A stretch of DNA of 64,000 nt, taken from assembly GCF_002115745.1 (NCBI RefSeq), contig NZ_JFKB01000001.1:248001-312000 (forward strand). The letters are read 5' to 3'. Numbering within the stretch: the first letter of the stretch is position 1; each line of letters begins with the position of its first letter. A program made the position numbers and the translations under genes. The DNA is from Thalassospira alkalitolerans. GTDB taxonomy: Bacteria > Pseudomonadota > Alphaproteobacteria > Rhodospirillales > Thalassospiraceae. Under the pieces are notes generated by a model. That model made no database searches. It worked only from the letters and a program-made list of their open reading frames with translations, and had not been told where the DNA came from. This document shows positions 36,267 through 45,012 of the stretch, in pieces.

Positions 36267-37817
36267 ATGTCGCTCGTACGTTCCATTGCCACGGTCAGTG
36301 GCTTTACCCTGCTCTCGCGTCTTTTGGGCTTTACCCGCGATATCATGATTGCCGGGATGCTCGGTGCTGGCGGCATGGCCGATGCCTTTTTCGTCGCGTT
36401 CAAATTCCCCAACCTGTTCCGTCGCCTGTTTGGCGAAGGCGCATTTAACGCCGCCTTCGTGCCATTACTGGCCGGTGACATCGAAAAACGCGGTATGGAT
36501 GCGGCGCGCGAATTTGCCGCCCGTGCCATGTCGATGCTGGTGCTGATTACCGCTTTTCTGGTCGCGATCATTGAAATCATCATGCCTTGGGCGATGCATG
36601 TCTTTGCGCCGGGCTTTGCCGAAAACCCGGAAAAATTCGCGCTTGCCGTCGAATTATCGCGCATCACCTTTCCCTATCTGGCGTTAATTTCTGCTGTGGC
36701 GCTGATGTCGGGCGTACTCAACACCCTGCATCGCTATGCCGCCGCCGCCGGGGCACCGATTATCCTTAATATCTGTTTGATTGGTGCCATGCTGGGCCTG
36801 ACACCGATGACCGAAACTCCGGCCCATGCCCTGTCATGGGGGGTGGCATTGGCAGGTGTGGCGCAATTTATCTGTCTGGTGATTGCATGCAAACGCGCCG
36901 GGTTTGCCATCAAATGGCAATTGCCGCGCATTGATGACCGGGTCAAATTGCTGGGCAAACGCATGATCCCGGGCATGATTGGCGCGGGCGTTTATCAATT
37001 GAACCTTCTGATCGATACCATGCTGGCTTCGCTGGTCGCCGACGGGGCCGTATCCTGGCTTTATTACGCTGACCGGGTGCATCAATTGCCGCTTGGCGTG
37101 ATCGGCATTGCCATCGGCACAACATTACTGCCGACCCTGTCGCGCCAATTACAGGGATCGGACCCCAAAACCGCGATGTATAGCCAGAACCGTGGCATTG
37201 AAATCGCCCTGTTACTGACCCTGCCCTCGGCGATTGCGCTGGGGGTGATGGGAGTTCCGATCATCAATGTGCTGTTTGAACGCGGTGCCTTTGGCGCCAG
37301 TGAAACCCTTAAAACCGGCATGGCATTAACCATCTTTTCCTTTGGCCTGCCGGCCTCGGTTCTGGTCAAGGTCTTGGCACCAGGCTTCTTTGCCCGCGAA
37401 GACACCAAAACCCCGGTCCGCATCGGCATTACCGCCATGATGATCAATATCGTGCTGATCGTGGCTTTGATGCCGACATTTGGCCATCTTGGCATTGCAG
37501 CCGCCACCTCGACCTCGGTCTGGATCAATGCCGGAGCACTAGCCTGGATCCTGCACAAGCGTGGCGATCTTGTCTTTGATGACCGGCTTAAACGCCGGAT
37601 GCCACGCATTTTGCTATGTTCGGTTCTGATGGGGGCGGCCCTGTGGTTTGCCATTGATCTGCTTTGGCAAAATGATGCGCTGTCAATCACGCGCATCTTC
37701 ACCATGGCCGGTCTGGTATGTGGCGGGTTGCTGATCTATGGGGTTGCCGCACAGCTTTTAGGGGCGACCAGTTTCGCAGAACTCAAAACAACGCTCAAAC
37801 GCCGCAAAACGGCCTGA
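36267..37817 (+). CDS. murJ: Lipid II flippase MurJ
   Basis: Flips the peptidoglycan precursor lipid II across the inner membrane. The 516-residue protein has the MOP-superfamily fold with about 14 membrane spans; hallmark stretches are FGFTRDIMIAGMLGAGGMADAF-like sequence near the start (LLGFTRDIMIAGMLG), FRRLFGEGAFNAAFVP and WLYYADRVHQLPLGVIG. Length is normal for the family. It is upstream of trpS by 168 bases on the same strand, a conserved pairing. Confidence 0.96.
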   Translation: MSLVRSIATVSGFTLLSRLLGFTRDIMIAGMLGAGGMADAFFVAFKFPNLFRRLFGEGAFNAAFVPLLAGDIEKRGMDAAREFAARAMSMLVLITAFLVAIIEIIMPWAMHVFAPGFAENPEKFALAVELSRITFPYLALISAVALMSGVLNTLHRYAAAAGAPIILNICLIGAMLGLTPMTETPAHALSWGVALAGVAQFICLVIACKRAGFAIKWQLPRIDDRVKLLGKRMIPGMIGAGVYQLNLLIDTMLASLVADGAVSWLYYADRVHQLPLGVIGIAIGTTLLPTLSRQLQGSDPKTAMYSQNRGIEIALLLTLPSAIALGVMGVPIINVLFERGAFGASETLKTGMALTIFSFGLPASVLVKVLAPGFFAREDTKTPVRIGITAMMINIVLIVALMPTFGHLGIAAATSTSVWINAGALAWILHKRGDLVFDDRLKRRMPRILLCSVLMGAALWFAIDLLWQNDALSITRIFTMAGLVCGGLLIYGVAAQLLGATSFAELKTTLKRRKTA

Positions 37818-37985
37818 ACGCCTTAGTCTTTCGATAATTCCGGGTTATTTCCATCATTTCGGGACAAGCCGCTTGACCAAATCCAGTCCGGCGGCTTAAC
37901 TCCGCCCCGAAGATTTGCAAGCTCGTCCGCCGGCGGGAGTCCACATCCTGGCGGAGCCTGCAGGTCGCTCACCTTATTTATTGAA

Positions 37986-38999
37986 ATGGACGATAGCGTT
38001 ATGGAACGTATTTTTTCGGGTGCTCAGCCCACCGGTAACCTTCATCTTGGCAACTATCTTGGCGCGATCCGCAACTGGGTCACGCTGCAAAAAGACTTCG
38101 AATGCATTTTCTGCGTCGTTGATCTTCATGCCATCACCGTCTGGCAAAACCCCCAAGAACTGCGTTCCAACATCCGCGAACTCGCGGCCAGCATGATTGC
38201 ATCTGGTGTCGATCCGGAAAAACACGTTCTGTTCAATCAAAGTCAGGTCTCGGCCCATGCCGAACTGGCGTGGATTTTTAACTGTGTCGCGCGCCTCGGT
38301 TGGCTTAACCGTATGACCCAGTTCAAGGAAAAGGCTGGCAAGCACCGTGAAAACGCATCGCTTGGCCTTTATGCCTATCCCAGTTTGATGGCAGCCGACA
38401 TTCTGGCCTATAAGGCCACCCATGTGCCAGTTGGCGAAGACCAGAAACAGCATCTTGAACTGACACGCGATATTGCCGCGAAATTCAACAATGACTTCGA
38501 AGTTGACTTCTTCCCACAGCCCGAACCGCTGATCCTGGGCCCGGCAACCCGTGTGATGTCCCTGCGTGACGGGACAAAAAAGATGTCAAAATCCGATTCA
38601 TCGGACATGTCACGCATCAATATGACCGATGATGCCGATACGCTGGCCAAGAAAATCCGCAAGGCCAAAACCGATGCGGAACCGCTGCCAAGCGAGGCCG
38701 CCGGTCTGGAAGGCCGCCCCGAAGCCAAAAACCTGATCACCATCTATGCTGCCCTGACTGACATACCGGTCGCCGATATTCTGGCAGAACATGGTGGCAC
38801 GCAGTTTTCCGGCTTTAAACAGGCCCTGACCGATGTGGTTGTTGAAAAACTGGCCCCGATCACCAGCGAAATGACGCGACTTAAGGCCGATAATGCCTAT
38901 ATCGATGCGACTCTGGCAAAGGGTGCAGACCGTGCTGATGCCATCGCCCAGCCGATCCTGCGCGAGGTCAAGGAAATCGTTGGTTTCCTAAACCGCTAA
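37986..38999 (+). CDS. trpS: Tryptophan-tRNA ligase
   Basis: Class I aminoacyl-tRNA synthetase charging tRNA-Trp. The HIGH-like motif is in [21 protein letters not shown] and the KMSKS loop in [28 protein letters not shown] is also diagnostic. The protein is 337 residues; a second ATG five codons in (38001, MERIFSGAQ) matches the family start equally well and neither has a good ribosome-binding site. A strong bidirectional terminator follows. Confidence 0.97.
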   Translation: MDDSVMERIFSGAQPTGNLHLGNYLGAIRNWVTLQKDFECIFCVVDLHAITVWQNPQELRSNIRELAASMIASGVDPEKHVLFNQSQVSAHAELAWIFNCVARLGWLNRMTQFKEKAGKHRENASLGLYAYPSLMAADILAYKATHVPVGEDQKQHLELTRDIAAKFNNDFEVDFFPQPEPLILGPATRVMSLRDGTKKMSKSDSSDMSRINMTDDADTLAKKIRKAKTDAEPLPSEAAGLEGRPEAKNLITIYAALTDIPVADILAEHGGTQFSGFKQALTDVVVEKLAPITSEMTRLKADNAYIDATLAKGADRADAIAQPILREVKEIVGFLNR

Positions 39000-39031
39000 A
39001 GCCCCTTAAAAAGTCATTGCTAAATCAAAAC

Positions 39032-39063
39032 AAATCCCGTCATTCGTATGAATGACGGGATTT
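39032..39063. terminator. Bidirectional terminator between trpS and the convergent gene
   Basis: A perfect 14-bp stem (39032-39045 with 39050-39063), arms AAATCCCGTCATTC and GAATGACGGGATTT, with a 4-base loop. T-runs on both strands serve the two convergent genes. Confidence 0.85.
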
Positions 39064-39087
39064 TCATTTATCAACGTGTGATCAAAA

Positions 39088-40590
39088 TCAGATCGAATTG
39101 CCCGACGGATGCAGGTTTTGTTGCTGCATTGCCTGATATTTCTTAAGGCCATCCATCATGGTCTGACTAAACCAAGGCCCGACCGGTGCATCACCCTGAA
39201 CATGGCTTTGCGCCCGCTCCATCAACGGATGAACAGTCTCGGCGTCGCTGGCGCTATTATTTTGTGCGACATTACGGTTTTGATCCGTCATTGCCTCGCG
39301 TTTGTCCCCGCCATTATCCTGCGCAACCGCATTGGTTGATGCCACGGCTTCATTTGCCATGGTCTGTGCCCGTTCACTGCCCAATGCCGCATTAAACCGT
39401 GCGGCCATCTCTGCGGCACTCAACGGAGTCTGACCGGTTTTCTCAGACGAGACATCTGATTTTGCAACATCAGCCTGGTTCAGTTTGGCAAGTTTCGCAT
39501 CCCGGGTGGCAATTTCCGGGGATATGGAAAATTGCGGAGTTCCGCGGCTAACCCGGCCGGAATTTTGCGCCCGCGACCAAACAGAATTACCGTTATCGCG
39601 GCTAAAAGATGCCTGCTGGATGGTGGCCTGTTGACCAGTGCCGCTGGCATCGGCCGTGCGCATGGTCATATTAGATGCAAGATCGGCCTGCCCGGCGCGC
39701 GCCATCGCCACAGCCAATTCAGCCGGATCGGCATCCTGTGTATTTGGATTTGTCAGGCTGGCATTCATCGGGTTGGCAACGTCGTCACCGGCCTCGGCCA
39801 AAAGACGCTGTGCGGCTTGCATTGCCGGGTTCTCGGCGGTTTGGGAAAATGGCATCTGTGGAGTCGTTGCCACAATTGACGGGGCAACAGCAGACGGAGC
39901 AACATTCGACGCCATCGTCTGCGCCACCGTTTGCGGATTGGCCGCCCACGGCATCACAAGACCCGCCGCGTCATAATAGCCCGTAATACCCGCCGCACCG
40001 GCCTGCGCATTCATCGCCAGCGTTTCAACGCCAGTCACCGGGGCTGTATCGGTAATCGTTGCTTGCTCGGCCGGGTTAACCGGCTGACCCGACATTGCCG
40101 CCATCGACCGGTCACCAACATTCCATGGCAAAACAAGACCGCTTGCACCGCTATTGGCAGCCCCTGCTGATGCATCGGCCATCACTGGCTGATCCGCCGG
40201 GGTATCACCGCCATCAAACATTGCCATGATATGTTCGCCGGTATCATCACCGGTCGCCAGATCAACAACCGCGTCCACAGCAGCGCCTGCAAGGCCAAAC
40301 ACACCGCCAAACAGCCCGCCGCCAACAACCCGCGCCCCATTGCCAAGTTCATCACCGGTTATGGAACGATAAAGCATCCCGACAACGGGAATATGTTGCA
40401 AAGGATTGATCACATCGAGGAAATCAGTGAATTCAAAGCCATCCTTGCCGAACATATATTCGGAAAAGCCCCGGCCTTCTTCTGCGCCATCCACCAGCTT
40501 TCCAGCCGCATTGGAACTGGCAAATTTATTATTTGCCACACCTTCTGCGCTGCCCGGTGATATTTGCCGCCAATCTGCACCAATCGACAT
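39088..40590 (-). CDS. Large hypothetical protein with a hydrophobic segment and disordered C-terminus
   Basis: A 500-residue protein I cannot assign. Residues about 55-125 look folded and conserved-like: FTDFLDVINPLQHIPVVGML, YRSITGDELG and a glycine/alanine hydrophobic helix (ARVVGGGLFGGVFGLAGAAV). The rest is rich in A, Q, N and S and probably disordered. A short motif recurs: SGLVLPWNVG (about 151-160) and AGLVMPWAAN (about 208-217), with PVGPWFSQTM near the C-terminus. No signal peptide. It is alone, convergent with trpS. Similar LQHIPVVG...YR proteins occur, to my recollection, in other alphaproteobacteria, function unknown. Confidence 0.7.
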   Translation of the reverse strand: MSIGADWRQISPGSAEGVANNKFASSNAAGKLVDGAEEGRGFSEYMFGKDGFEFTDFLDVINPLQHIPVVGMLYRSITGDELGNGARVVGGGLFGGVFGLAGAAVDAVVDLATGDDTGEHIMAMFDGGDTPADQPVMADASAGAANSGASGLVLPWNVGDRSMAAMSGQPVNPAEQATITDTAPVTGVETLAMNAQAGAAGITGYYDAAGLVMPWAANPQTVAQTMASNVAPSAVAPSIVATTPQMPFSQTAENPAMQAAQRLLAEAGDDVANPMNASLTNPNTQDADPAELAVAMARAGQADLASNMTMRTADASGTGQQATIQQASFSRDNGNSVWSRAQNSGRVSRGTPQFSISPEIATRDAKLAKLNQADVAKSDVSSEKTGQTPLSAAEMAARFNAALGSERAQTMANEAVASTNAVAQDNGGDKREAMTDQNRNVAQNNSASDAETVHPLMERAQSHVQGDAPVGPWFSQTMMDGLKKYQAMQQQNLHPSGNSI

Positions 40591-40745
40591 GTTCGTCCTC
40601 CTATTGCATCAGATAATGCAACGAGGATGCCAAACTGGCACGGGTTCAAATCATTGAAAAATATGGATTTTTATTAAAACCCAATCGGGCCGGAGATTCC
40701 GCCCGGCATCTTCTGCCGGGTCACTGGAACCATTATTCCACCCAA

Positions 40746-41906
40746 TCAAAACAAATGACCAGCGCGGTCCTTTTTGGTCTGAAGGTAAAAGGCGTTGTGA
40801 CCATTGGACGGAAATTTATGCGGCACCCGTTCACTCACGGTCACGCCCCAGCTTTCAAGCCCGGAAAGCTTTTCCGGGTTATTGGTCAAAAGCCGGACCT
40901 TGCCAAATCCCAACTGACGCAACATTTCGGCCGCCGGGCGATAAACCCGTTCATCGGCGTCAAAGCCAAGTTCTTCGTTGGCATCAAGCGTATCAAACCC
41001 GCGATCCTGAAGCGCATAGGCCCGCAACTTATTAACAAGCCCAATGCCGCGCCCTTCCTGACGCAGGTACAAAATAATGCCACCTTTGCCGCTTTTGGCG
41101 ATCTCGGCAATTGCGCCCCGCAATTGCGGCCCGCAATCACAGCGCAACGACCCGATCAGATCCCCGGTAAAGCATTCGGAATGCAACCGGATCAACACCG
41201 GCTGATCCTTGGCCGGTTCATCAATCACAATTGCCAGATGTTCCTGCCCGCCATCATCGGGGCGAAACGCAATGACCTTGGCATTTTCGGCATTTTCAAG
41301 CGGCACACGCGCTTCGCTGACCGGGCGAAGGGTTGCAGCCGATGCATTTTCGTATCCATTGATGCTTTCAGATTGCAGCACCAAAAGGTTCTGCCCCCGT
41401 GCCAGCGTTTCAAGCTGCTCTGGCGTTACCGGGGCGGTCACCACAGCGGGCAACAGCCGCGCCAGCTTAGCAAGCCTGATGGCGGCATTTTCGGCCATAT
41501 TAATCGGTCGCCAAATCCCCGCAGGCACCCCGGATGGCATGGCTTCAAGATCAAGCAACGGATTGGCGATCTCGGCCAGGCTTTGTGCCGTAACACCGGA
41601 TTTTTCAGCGCTAACAAAGGCAATGAAAAGATCGTCCTTGCACGCCTGCCCCAACGATTTTGCCCGCACACGCGGCAAAATAATCGCCGGGTTTGCATCC
41701 GGTCCGGCGATATCGCCCAACCGTGAAAGGCCATGATCGGAAAGCGGCTCGGCGGCAATGACAGCCACACAATGGACAGCCCCGTTAACCTGCCCCTGTA
41801 CCAGAACGATTTCACCGCGCCGCAAATCGGCAACAGCGCGCGATACAGTCACAAGATCGGTCGCGGGAATATTGGTTTGGACAGGCGCGGCAGAAAGTTG
41901 GGTCAT
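40746..41906 (-). CDS. ribA: GTP cyclohydrolase II with a non-catalytic N-terminal domain
   Basis: First step of riboflavin synthesis from GTP. The C-terminal 200 residues are canonical: RLHSECFTGDLIGSLRCDCG with the three zinc cysteines, then LYLRQEGRGIGLVNKLRAYALQ and the end LLTNNPEKLSGLESWGV. The first 165 residues are distantly like a DHBP synthase domain (RRGEIVLVQG) but lack its catalytic EDREN-type motif, as seen in alphaproteobacterial RibA proteins. It stands alone; no other rib genes are nearby. Confidence 0.92.
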   Translation of the reverse strand: MTQLSAAPVQTNIPATDLVTVSRAVADLRRGEIVLVQGQVNGAVHCVAVIAAEPLSDHGLSRLGDIAGPDANPAIILPRVRAKSLGQACKDDLFIAFVSAEKSGVTAQSLAEIANPLLDLEAMPSGVPAGIWRPINMAENAAIRLAKLARLLPAVVTAPVTPEQLETLARGQNLLVLQSESINGYENASAATLRPVSEARVPLENAENAKVIAFRPDDGGQEHLAIVIDEPAKDQPVLIRLHSECFTGDLIGSLRCDCGPQLRGAIAEIAKSGKGGIILYLRQEGRGIGLVNKLRAYALQDRGFDTLDANEELGFDADERVYRPAAEMLRQLGFGKVRLLTNNPEKLSGLESWGVTVSERVPHKFPSNGHNAFYLQTKKDRAGHLF

Positions 41907-42378
41907 TGCAGTCTTTTTTGTTTCGGGTCAGACACAGACGATCACAAGATCGCGATCCGGTTGGTATGGGGCTGGATAAGGACCCGGATTAATTAATATA
42001 ACCGCACTGGCCGATCAGATTTGTGCGGATGCGCGGCGCAAAATCGCAGGAAGATATAAATCTTTCAAGATTTTACGACAAAGCAGCCCGTGCAAATCGG
42101 ACCGATCCGAAGGACAACCGCTATGATAGCACCATTTTGCGTCAAATTCCTTGTATGGCACTATCATCGCGGTTGCCAGTTCGATTGTATTAATTAACCC
42201 GGGTCCTTCATCGGTCAATGGGTTAAAGCGAAAACAGTTTGTTCTTGAAAACGCAGTATGAGACCCTGATTTTTAAAGATCAGGAAAACTGATGCCACAC
42301 AAAGAACGAATTCCCGCAAGATGACAAACTTAAAATATAGGTGGGATTTGATGGGCAGCAAGCAGCAAGGGATGGTGA
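41907..42378. other. Intergenic region upstream of the OmpR-type regulator gene
   Basis: Mostly filled by the 231-bp nested inverted-repeat element (41978-42208). Between it and the regulator start (42209-42378) I see nothing but an ordinary leader. A 67-codon frame inside the element (42015-42218, minus) shows no protein features. Confidence 0.5.
41978..42208. repeat. 231-bp MITE-like element with 21-bp terminal inverted repeats
   Basis: The left end (41978-41998, beginning AAGGACCCGG) and right end (42188-42208, ending CCGGGTCCTT) are reverse complements over 21 bases with one mismatch. A second inverted repeat nests inside: 42115-42135 against 42155-42175, 18 of 21 positions, loop 19 bases. 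No transposase is encoded and no clear target duplication is seen. Either a non-autonomous mobile element or a large regulatory palindrome. Confidence 0.55.
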
Positions 42379-43068
42379 ATGTCGACAGGTAAACAGGTTC
42401 TGGTGGTCGAAGACGATGCCGCGCTGAGCCAGTCTTTGACCGAACAGCTTCGGCTTCATGAAGAATTTGAATGTGTGGTTGCCAACTCCGGCCAGACCGC
42501 ACTCGAAGCCGCCAAGGATAATTATTTCGACATGATCCTGCTCGATGTCGGGTTGCCCGATATGGATGGGCGCGATGTCTGCAAACTGATGCGCCGCGCC
42601 GGGGTTAAATCCCCGATCATCATGCTGACCGGTGCTGATAGCGATTCAGACACCATCCTTGGTCTGGAATCCGGTGCCAATGACTATGTCACCAAGCCGT
42701 TTCGACTTAACGTTCTATTGGCCCGCATTCGCGCCCATATCCGCCAGCATGAACAAAGCGAAGATGCGGTTTTCGTCATTGGTCCCTACAGCTTCCAGCC
42801 CAGCGCCAAGATATTGATCGAAACCACAACCGAGAAAAAAGTCCGCCTGACGGAAAAGGAAACCTCGATCCTGAAATTCCTGTTCCGGGCGGGCGACAAA
42901 CCGGTCACGCGCGAAACCCTTCTGGACGAGGTCTGGGGCTATAACGCCGGGGTCACCACCCATACACTTGAAACCCATGTCTATCGTCTGCGCCAAAAAA
43001 TCGAAAAAGACCCGTCCAATGCGATGATCCTGGTTACCGAACCGGGCGGTTATAAACTCGTCCCATAA
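42379..43068 (+). CDS. OmpR/PhoB-family response regulator (orphan)
   Basis: A 229-residue two-domain regulator. The receiver has the acidic pair E11-D12-D13, phospho-acceptor D56 (MILLDVGLPD), the MLTGA threonine and the YVTKPF lysine. The C-terminal winged helix contains LTEKETSILKFLFRAGDKPVTRETLLDEVWGY and THTLETHVYRLRQKIE. No histidine kinase is adjacent, so its partner lies elsewhere. A strong terminator follows at 43157. The palindromic element upstream could affect its expression. Confidence 0.93.
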   Translation: MSTGKQVLVVEDDAALSQSLTEQLRLHEEFECVVANSGQTALEAAKDNYFDMILLDVGLPDMDGRDVCKLMRRAGVKSPIIMLTGADSDSDTILGLESGANDYVTKPFRLNVLLARIRAHIRQHEQSEDAVFVIGPYSFQPSAKILIETTTEKKVRLTEKETSILKFLFRAGDKPVTRETLLDEVWGYNAGVTTHTLETHVYRLRQKIEKDPSNAMILVTEPGGYKLVP

Positions 43069-43381
43069 GGTCACAACGCATTACAGCGCATTGAGTTCAC
43101 AAGACCTGTCGCCGGAAATTCTGCCGAGCTGATATCTACGGATAATCCGAAAGACAAAATCCCGCCAGGCTGGCGGGATTTTTTTCTGATCTTTTTTGTC
43201 ACAAACCGTTTTCGTCTACGTCTTATATGTCTGGACCGATTATCCACAATTTCTGCTCATTTTCGAGATTTGCACGTTAAAACCCATGAAATGACCAAAT
43301 TTAACGTATTTCATAACGATTTTGCAGAAAATCTAATCCTAATTGCTTTTAAAGCCCCTTTAAAAGGTGCTATTTGGAAAA
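43069..43381. other. Intergenic region after the response regulator: terminator and a DnaA box
   Basis: Contains the terminator at 43157-43186 and, downstream, an AT-rich stretch with one consensus DnaA box TTATCCACA at 43240-43248. No second box and no gene is visible, so an origin is not supported. Confidence 0.4.
43157..43186 (+). terminator. Rho-independent terminator after the OmpR-type regulator
   Basis: AAATCCCGCCA and TGGCGGGATTT pair perfectly around a GGC loop, followed by a T-run. Confidence 0.85.
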
Positions 43382-44089
43382 TTAATAGCCTCTGGACCCA
43401 AAAATAGCTGTGCCAACCCGGATATGTGTCGCACCAATACGGATCGCAGCCTCGTAATCGCTACTCATCCCCATGCTGCGGATCGCCAAATCATGACGAT
43501 CGGCAATTTTGCCCAACAAGGCAAAATGCGGTGCGGGCTCTTCATCCACCGGGGGAATACACATCAATCCCTTGATCGGCAATTTCAGGCGCGTGATGCA
43601 ATCGGTAATAAAATCATCGGCATCCATTGGCGCGATCCCGGCCTTTTGCGGCTCCTCGCCAATATTGATCTGAATGTAAAGATCGGGGCAATCCCCCGTC
43701 GCGTCACGATGTTTGGCCAAGGCATTGGCCAGTTTCGGGCGATCCACAGTTTCGATCACATCAAACAGCGCAACCGCATCTTTAAGCTTGTTGGTCTGAA
43801 GCGGCCCGATCAGATGCAACTCGACATCGGGGAATTCTTCGCGCAACCCCGGCCATTTTCCCGCGGCTTCCTGTACCCGGTTTTCACCAAACACTCGACG
43901 GCTATTGACAAGTGCATTGCGCACATGATCCGCATCATGGTTCTTGCTAACACAAATCAGCGTCACATCAGAAGGCTCGCGCCCGACAGCGGTACAGGCC
44001 TTGTCGATGTTTTGTTGAATCTCGGCCAAATTGGCAGCGATGTCGACAGTATCAGATGACATACCAGATGACAGGATTTGATCGCTCAT
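43382..44089 (-). CDS. YggS/PLPBP family pyridoxal phosphate homeostasis protein
   Basis: A 235-residue single-domain PLP-binding barrel. The PLP lysine is in VTLICVSKNHDADHVRNAL; other family marks are FGENRVQEA, LHLIGPLQTNK and the C-terminal MGMSSDYEAAIRIGATHIRVGTAIFG. These proteins have no known catalytic reaction; they buffer PLP and affect amino-acid pools. The ATG at 44089 is chosen for GGAGG ten bases upstream; the frame runs 13 codons further. It diverges from the ThiE-like gene. Confidence 0.93.
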   Translation of the reverse strand: MSDQILSSGMSSDTVDIAANLAEIQQNIDKACTAVGREPSDVTLICVSKNHDADHVRNALVNSRRVFGENRVQEAAGKWPGLREEFPDVELHLIGPLQTNKLKDAVALFDVIETVDRPKLANALAKHRDATGDCPDLYIQINIGEEPQKAGIAPMDADDFITDCITRLKLPIKGLMCIPPVDEEPAPHFALLGKIADRHDLAIRSMGMSSDYEAAIRIGATHIRVGTAIFGSRGY

Positions 44090-44339
44090 CGATGATGGCC
44101 TCCGGATTTCTAACAGGCTATGGTGCAATTTGGTTCAAGGTTGGTTCAACTCGACTCAGGTGGCGCCAAAGACAGCCATCCCCGAACCGGCGCAGACTAC
44201 TTTAACTCGATCATCACCGAAAGCCCGGAAACAATACAAACGCCCCCAGGCGACGGACCTAAGCCCAATATCGGCCTTAATCAATCGAACACCCGGAACC
44301 AAACAAGCCCGCCCCCCCAGACCAAACGGAATTTTCACC

Positions 44340-44978
44340 ATGGATACCAGACTGGCAAAGCAGGCCCGCCAACTTAATATGCGCAACGGCGGCCCCAATT
44401 GCCCGATTCCGCCGATTGTGTTGATGACCGATGATCAACGCCTGCCCAATCCCCGCCCGGCCATTGCCGGCCTGCCACGGCGCAGCATAGTGATTTTCCG
44501 CCATTATGGTCTTGGGACGGCGGACCGTGCCAAACTGGCCTATAATGTGCGCCGCCTGTGCCGCAAACACGACCATCTCTGCCTAATCGCCAACGATCTG
44601 GCGCTGGCGCTAAAACTTGATGCTGATGGCGTCCATTTCCCGGAATACCGCATCCAAAAAACACCCCATATTTTTGGGCAGGTGCCCGATGGGATGCTGG
44701 TGACGTCGGCGTGTCACAGCATAAAAACGCTGCGGCGGCTTTCCATGCTGGCACCATGGCAATTGCCAAACGGGGTGCTGATATCACCGGTTTTCCCAAC
44801 GCAAAGCCATCCCGGCCAACCGGGTATGAGTTTTCAATTATTTTTGCAATGTGTCGCATTGTGCCAAAGCATCGGCTTGGCGCCGATTGCCCTAGGCGGG
44901 ATAAAAACCAACAATGTTGAAAATCTGCAAAGATCAGCCGTTGCTTCTTTGGCTGGGATCGGGTTTTCTGCCAAATAG
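44340..44978 (+). CDS. Thiamine phosphate synthase-like (ThiE/TenI) protein
   Basis: A 212-residue TIM-barrel protein of the ThiE/TenI family: LCLIANDLALALKLDADGVHFPE, VTSACHSIKTL, LISPVFPTQSHPG and IALGGIKTNNVENL are the barrel landmarks. The N-terminus (MDTRLAKQARQLN) starts at the ATG at 44340; the open frame extends 70 codons upstream into unconserved, proline-rich sequence that I exclude. The diphosphate-binding loop differs from canonical ThiE, so it may be a TenI-like or specialised enzyme. No thiamine genes or riboswitch are adjacent. Confidence 0.8.
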   Translation: MDTRLAKQARQLNMRNGGPNCPIPPIVLMTDDQRLPNPRPAIAGLPRRSIVIFRHYGLGTADRAKLAYNVRRLCRKHDHLCLIANDLALALKLDADGVHFPEYRIQKTPHIFGQVPDGMLVTSACHSIKTLRRLSMLAPWQLPNGVLISPVFPTQSHPGQPGMSFQLFLQCVALCQSIGLAPIALGGIKTNNVENLQRSAVASLAGIGFSAK

Positions 44979-45012
44979 CACCAATTAAAGGTGACCGGAG
45001 AGAACCCCGCCA

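Noticed and set aside
40755-41726. 323-codon frame opposite ribA
   Set aside because: Antisense shadow; the ribA protein on the other strand has all zinc and catalytic motifs.
42155-42175. Sigma-54 promoter (TGGCAC ... TTGC) upstream of the OmpR-type gene
   Set aside because: The spacing between the boxes is 11 bases instead of 5, and the sequence is explained by the inverted repeat.
42015-42218. 67-codon frame inside the palindromic element
   Set aside because: It spans the inverted repeat, has no ribosome-binding site and no protein features.
43240-43248. Possible oriC around the DnaA box
   Set aside because: Only one box, no cluster and no flanking AT-rich unwinding repeats of the usual type, so an origin is not claimed.
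43382-44059. 230-codon frame opposite the YggS gene
   Set aside because: A shadow of the real PLP-protein gene; the minus-strand protein has clear family motifs.
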